From Microbacterium sp. GCS4 (lineage in GTDB: Bacteria; Actinomycetota; Actinomycetes; Actinomycetales; Microbacteriaceae), in contig NZ_LGYE01000001.1 in NCBI RefSeq assembly GCF_001262495.1, positions 124,001-188,000 on the forward strand: a stretch of 64,000 nucleotides of DNA, read 5' to 3'. The position numbers and the translations under genes were made by a program. Of the stretch, positions 60,359 through 64,000 are shown in pieces. Below the pieces are notes generated by a model. The model saw only the letters and a list, made by a program, of their open reading frames with translations, was not told the origin of the DNA and made no database searches. How positions within the stretch are numbered: the stretch's first letter is position 1; every line of letters begins with the position of its first letter.

Positions 60359-60577
60359 TCAGACGGCGTCGATCAGGCGAGCGGTCTCATCGTGCCAGCT
60401 CGTGGCGATGCTGCGCAGCTTCTCCTCGTACTTGCGGCCGTGGTGGGCGCAGAAGAGAAGCTCGGAGCCGTTGACCTCGGCCGCGATGTAGGCCTGAGCG
60501 CCGCAGGAGTCGCATCGATCCATGGCGGTCAGGCGGAACTCGACGGCGGAGGTCTCACGTTCGGTCGTTGCGTTCAT
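60359..60577 (-). CDS. DUF7455-like small zinc-binding protein
   Basis: ATG 60577 with a strong AGGAGG 8-9 nt upstream gives 72 residues; the frame is open further up but unsupported. TAMDRCDSCGAQAYIAAEVN, GSELLFCAHHGRKYEEKLRS has a CxxC and a CAHH set, a likely zinc site. This small protein is widespread in actinobacteria, usually close to sigA and the parE-type topoisomerase gene, as here. Function unknown. Confidence 0.85.
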   Translation of the reverse strand: MNATTERETSAVEFRLTAMDRCDSCGAQAYIAAEVNGSELLFCAHHGRKYEEKLRSIATSWHDETARLIDAV

Positions 60578-60758
60578 CTCGGTGCCTCCTATGGTGTCGG
60601 GTTCGCTGCTGGGCGTGTTCAATACAACCACGCCCCACCTGTATGCATGCCCGGTTGACGGCGTGTTTCGCTCGGAGCGTACGCGCTCGAGACGGGGTCG
60701 GTCCCCGTGGGGAGTGTCGGCGGCCTCGTCGGGCATGCCGAGAATAGAATCGGAGATT

Positions 60759-62876
60759 GTGACCGCCGAGTATTCCGCCCATCATCTCCAGGTGCTCGAA
60801 GGCCTCGAGGCCGTTCGCAAGCGCCCTGGCATGTACATCGGGTCGAACGGCTCCCCGGGCCTCATGCACTGTCTCTGGGAGATCATCGACAATGCCGTGG
60901 ACGAGGCCGTCGCCGGCAACGGCTCGAAGATCGACGTGATCCTCCACGACGACGGCAGCGTCGAGGTGCACGACAAGGGCCGCGGCATCCCGGTCGACGT
61001 CGAACCGCGCACCGGGCTGACCGGCGTCGAGGTCGTTTACACCAAGCTGCACGCGGGCGGGAAGTTCGGCGGCGGTTCCTACGCGGCATCCGGTGGTCTG
61101 CACGGCGTCGGCGCCTCGGTCGTGAACGCCCTCTCGGAGAGACTGGACGTCGAGGTCGACCGCGGCGGCAAGACCTATGCGATGTCGTTCCACCGCGGCG
61201 AGCCGGGCATCTTCGCCGACAAGGGCGAGAAGCGGCCGGATGCGCCGTTCACGCCCTTCGAGCAGAAGAGCGAGCTGCGCGTCATCGGCAAGACCGCACG
61301 CGGCGTCACCGGCACGCGCGTGCGCTACTGGGCCGACCGCCAGATCTTCACGAAGGACGCCGCGTTCCAGCTCGGCGAGCTCGAGACGCGGGCACGACAG
61401 ACCGCGTTCCTCGTGCCGGGACTCGAGATCGTCGTCCGCGATTTCCGCGCCTCCGGCGCGCCCGCCGAGGGCGAGGGCACGCCGGAGCCGACCGTGAACG
61501 AGACCTCGTACCTGTACGAGGGCGGCATCTCCGAGTTCGTCGAGTTCCTCGCGACCGACGCTCCCGTGACCGACACCTGGCGCATCCAAGGCGAGGGCAC
61601 CTTCAAAGAGACCGTTCCGGTTCTGCAGGCCGACGGCCATATGGTTGCGACCGAAGTCGAGCGCGTGTGCGCGGTCGACATCGCGATGCGCTGGGGCACG
61701 GGCTACGACACGATCAGCCGCTCGTTCGTGAACATCATCTCGACGCCCAAGGGAGGCACCCACCAGCAGGGCTTCGAGCAGGAGCTGCTCAAGGTGCTGC
61801 GCGCCCAGGTCGAACAGAACGCCCGTCGGCTCAAGGTCGGAGCGAACGACAAGCTCGAGAAGGACGACGTGCTCGCCGGTCTCACGGCCGTGCTCACGGT
61901 GAACGTGCCCGAGCCGCAGTTCGAGGGTCAGACCAAGGAGGTCCTGGGCACGCCCGCCGTGCGCCAGATCGTGGCGCAGGTGATCCGCAAGGATCTCGCC
62001 GCCCGCTTCTCGTCGACCAAGCGCGACGACAAGAGCCAGGCGACCCAGCTGCTCGACAAGATCGTCGCCGAGATGAAGGCGCGCGTCTCGGCACGGGCCC
62101 ACAAGGAGACCCAGCGTCGCAAGAACGCACTGGAGTCCTCGACCCTGCCCACCAAGCTCGTCGACTGCCGGACCAACGAGGTCGAGCGCAGCGAGCTGTT
62201 CATCGTCGAGGGCGACTCCGCGCTCGGCACGGCCAAGAACGCCCGCAACAGCGAGTTCCAGGCGCTGCTGCCGATCCGCGGCAAGATCCTCAACGTGCAG
62301 AAGGCCTCGGTGGGCGATATGCTCTCCAACACCGAGTGCGCCTCGATCATCCAGGTGATCGGCGCGGGGTCGGGTCGCAGCTTCGACATCGACGCGGCGC
62401 GCTACGGGAAGATCATCCTGATGAGCGACGCCGACGTCGACGGCGCGCACATCCGCACGCTGCTGCTCACGCTGTTCTACCGCTACATGAGGCCGCTCAT
62501 CGAGCACGGCCGGGTGTTCGCGGCCGTGCCGCCGCTGCACCGCGTGATCGTGATGAACCCGGGCTCGAAGCCCAACGAGACGATCTACACGTACAGCGAG
62601 CAGGAGATGCACGCGCTGCTCGCCAAGCTGCGCAAGGCCGGCAAGCGATGGCACGAGCCCATCCAGCGCTATAAGGGCCTGGGAGAGATGGACGCCGAGC
62701 AGCTGGCCTCCACGACCATGGACCGTGGCGGGCGGCTGCTGCGCCGGGTGCGCATGGAGGATGCCGAGGCGGCGGGTCGCGTCTTCGAGCTGCTGATGGG
62801 CAACGAGGTGGCCCCGCGCCGCGAGTTCATCATCGATTCCTCGGATCGTCTGTCGCGCGAGTCGATCGACGCGTGA
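60759..62876 (+). CDS. parE: Type IIA DNA topoisomerase subunit B (ParE/second GyrB)
   Basis: The GTG at 60759 is preferred: a -10 TAGAAT is at 60745-60750, making upstream in-frame starts untranscribed from it. The 705-residue protein has the GHKL ATPase (LEAVRKRPGMYIGSNGSPGL, EIIDNAVDEAVAG, KGRGIPVD, SGGLHGVGASVVNALS) and the TOPRIM domain (LFIVEGDSALGTAKNARNSE, SDADVDGAHIRTLLLTLFYR). It lacks the long insertion of Gram-negative GyrB. With its ParC-like partner elsewhere it should decatenate DNA. Confidence 0.92.
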   Translation: MTAEYSAHHLQVLEGLEAVRKRPGMYIGSNGSPGLMHCLWEIIDNAVDEAVAGNGSKIDVILHDDGSVEVHDKGRGIPVDVEPRTGLTGVEVVYTKLHAGGKFGGGSYAASGGLHGVGASVVNALSERLDVEVDRGGKTYAMSFHRGEPGIFADKGEKRPDAPFTPFEQKSELRVIGKTARGVTGTRVRYWADRQIFTKDAAFQLGELETRARQTAFLVPGLEIVVRDFRASGAPAEGEGTPEPTVNETSYLYEGGISEFVEFLATDAPVTDTWRIQGEGTFKETVPVLQADGHMVATEVERVCAVDIAMRWGTGYDTISRSFVNIISTPKGGTHQQGFEQELLKVLRAQVEQNARRLKVGANDKLEKDDVLAGLTAVLTVNVPEPQFEGQTKEVLGTPAVRQIVAQVIRKDLAARFSSTKRDDKSQATQLLDKIVAEMKARVSARAHKETQRRKNALESSTLPTKLVDCRTNEVERSELFIVEGDSALGTAKNARNSEFQALLPIRGKILNVQKASVGDMLSNTECASIIQVIGAGSGRSFDIDAARYGKIILMSDADVDGAHIRTLLLTLFYRYMRPLIEHGRVFAAVPPLHRVIVMNPGSKPNETIYTYSEQEMHALLAKLRKAGKRWHEPIQRYKGLGEMDAEQLASTTMDRGGRLLRRVRMEDAEAAGRVFELLMGNEVAPRREFIIDSSDRLSRESIDA

Positions 62877-64000
62877 CCGCCGCGCGGTAGACGTCGACCA
62901 GCGCCTCGCCGTGCGTGGACTGCGCGACGCCGTCCCGGCCGGCGATCGCGGCGAGGCTCATCCGGGTGATGCGCTCCGAGTTGTCGCGCAGATCGTGCAA
63001 CACGGCGGCCAGTCCGGCGGCATCCGGTGACGGGGTCACCGCGCCCGCGCCCGTGGGGAGGGCCTCTGCGAGATCGGGGTCCGTCACGATGACGGGAAGT
63101 CCGCTCGCGATGGCTTCGAGGATCACCATGGGCTGGTTGTCGAAGTCGAACGAGCTCGACACCAGTACATGGGCGGACCGCATAGTCTCCAGCACCCTGG
63201 ACTGCGGTACCCCGCCGTGCACGACCAGACGTCCGTCGCCGATGCGGGAGGCCGCCCGCGCGACCGCGGCACGGGACACACCGTCCCCGAGCATGTCGGC
63301 GCGGATTCCGGGCGTGAGACGCACCGCCTCCGTGAACACCTCGGGCCGCTTCTCGGGGGAGAGTCGTCCGCACCACAGCACCCGCAGCTCACCGTCTGCG
63401 TCGCTGCGGCGTGGCGTCGGGTCGCCGACGGCGTCGAGAACCGAGGCCTCGATCCCGTTCGACAGCACCGTGAGCGGGGTGTCCACGCCCTGGGCCACGA
63501 GCTTGCGTGCGAAATGCGCGGAGGGGACGATCACGTGGTCGGCATGATTGGCCTGGCTCACCATCAGCCGCCACATCCGGCGTGCCGTGCGGGTCCGCGT
63601 GTACGGGGCGGAGCCGTCGATCCGCGCCCGATCGTGGCTCAGGTATCGGCGGTGCAGACCGGCGAGCAGCACGGTCGTGATCGACGGCAGCGGCAGCACC
63701 GAGCGTGTGTATACGTCGATGCGGCCGTGCATGGTCTGCACGACGGGAAGGCCGAGCGCGCGGGCGGCCTCGAACCCGGCGAGAGCCGCGAACATCTCGG
63801 TGTGCACGTGGACGACGTCGACGTCCCGTGCGGTCAGCGCGGCCGTGAGGGTGCGCGCAGCCGCCCCGGGGGTCCATGTGAAGGGGTAGCCGTCCGGCGC
63901 GAAACCGCGGGCGCTCGGAAGCCGCACGACCTGCGGATCGAAGCTCGGCGCGGCGAGAGGCGTGAACACGACGACCTCGTGCCCGGCCGCCTCGAGCATC
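62830..64000 (-). CDS. Glycosyltransferase family 4, 5' end outside the window
   Basis: About 389 residues are present; the start is probably a few codons beyond base 64000, since GT4 enzymes begin before the GHEVVVFTP strand seen here. Marks: VVHVHTEMFAALAGFEAARA, HVIVPSAHFARKLVAQGV, LRVLWCGRLSPEKRPEVFTE, and the EX7E-like SSFDFDNQPMVILEAIASGL. It probably transfers a mannosyl-type sugar to a lipid or polysaccharide. Its 3' end overlaps the parE end by 47 bp in convergent orientation. Confidence 0.9.
   Translation of the reverse strand, partial: MLEAAGHEVVVFTPLAAPSFDPQVVRLPSARGFAPDGYPFTWTPGAAARTLTAALTARDVDVVHVHTEMFAALAGFEAARALGLPVVQTMHGRIDVYTRSVLPLPSITTVLLAGLHRRYLSHDRARIDGSAPYTRTRTARRMWRLMVSQANHADHVIVPSAHFARKLVAQGVDTPLTVLSNGIEASVLDAVGDPTPRRSDADGELRVLWCGRLSPEKRPEVFTEAVRLTPGIRADMLGDGVSRAAVARAASRIGDGRLVVHGGVPQSRVLETMRSAHVLVSSSFDFDNQPMVILEAIASGLPVIVTDPDLAEALPTGAGAVTPSPDAAGLAAVLHDLRDNSERITRMSLAAIAGRDGVAQSTHGEALVDVYRAAVTRRSTRATDDPRNR

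Noticed and set aside
60555..62654. A 699-codon open frame on the - strand
   Set aside because: Antisense shadow of parE, whose ATPase and TOPRIM motifs are unambiguous.

Overview
The window is one contiguous piece of a high-GC actinobacterial chromosome. Gene content and protein sequences point to a flagellated member of the Microbacteriaceae, most likely Microbacterium or a close relative: a Gram-positive flagellar cluster without P/L-ring genes, a GlnA1/GlnA2/GlnE nitrogen set, a GlnR-type box, polyphosphate glucokinase, a CofE-like ligase, and many start codons sitting 6 nt downstream of a -10 element (leaderless transcripts). The genus is inferred from protein recognition, not from a marker-gene comparison.

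Region 1 (1-24439) is a nearly continuous flagellar cluster on the + strand: flgC (3' end), fliE-fliF-fliG, fliH-fliI-fliJ-fliK-flgD-flgE, flbD-motA-motB-fliM-fliN-fliO, fliP-fliQ-fliR-flhB-flhA, csrA, flgN-flgK-flgL-fliW, an HU-like protein, and a FliA/WhiG-type sigma factor. Four sub-operons (fliH, flbD, fliP, flgN) start with the same promoter, GTTAC-N13/14-GTCGCGATAGT, presumably read by that sigma factor. Three of the four transcripts are predicted to begin with a hairpin that has GGA in its loop, a CsrA-like target; csrA and its antagonist fliW lie in the same cluster. A two-gene insert (18176-19281) encodes an exported protein with a C-terminal DUF4258-like domain and a DUF2283-like partner, a possible secreted toxin and its neutraliser.

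Region 2 (24465-32149) holds a convergent AAA ATPase of unknown role, a TIGR01777-type epimerase, a divergent SDR/HTH-regulator pair with clear operators, an aldo/keto reductase divergent from a YchJ-like gene over a palindromic -10, a zinc-ribbon coiled-coil protein and an actinobacterial PolA-like polymerase. Region 3 (32150-34080) carries the RNase P RNA and a small BLUF blue-light sensor operon. The 3' end of the BLUF gene is duplicated as a 58-bp direct repeat around a small foreign-looking membrane-protein gene.

Region 4 (34097-44850) is dominated by nitrogen metabolism: ppgK, a SPOR-like small protein, glnA2, glnE, a lipid/diacylglycerol kinase, an AI-2E-type permease, a GNAT acetyltransferase, glutaminase, and glnA1 behind a four-part GlnR-type box. 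Region 5 (44850-57376) has an RDD protein, a RimK-associated protease and a RimK ligase with a TrkA_C-like tail, DUF4191, an orphan membrane protein, the pepA-lpdA-sucB operon, a PAC2 protein, the primary sigma factor and the CofE-like gene. Region 6 (57462-64000) has an ATP-grasp ligase divergent from two overlapping alanine-racemase-like genes whose preserved catalytic parts are complementary, then a DUF7455 zinc protein, a ParE/GyrB-type topoisomerase subunit and a glycosyltransferase running off the window end.

The strongest candidates for new biology are the split alanine-racemase pair, the sigma28/CsrA-hairpin architecture, the exported DUF4258-DUF2283 pair, and the repeat-flanked cassette behind the BLUF gene.
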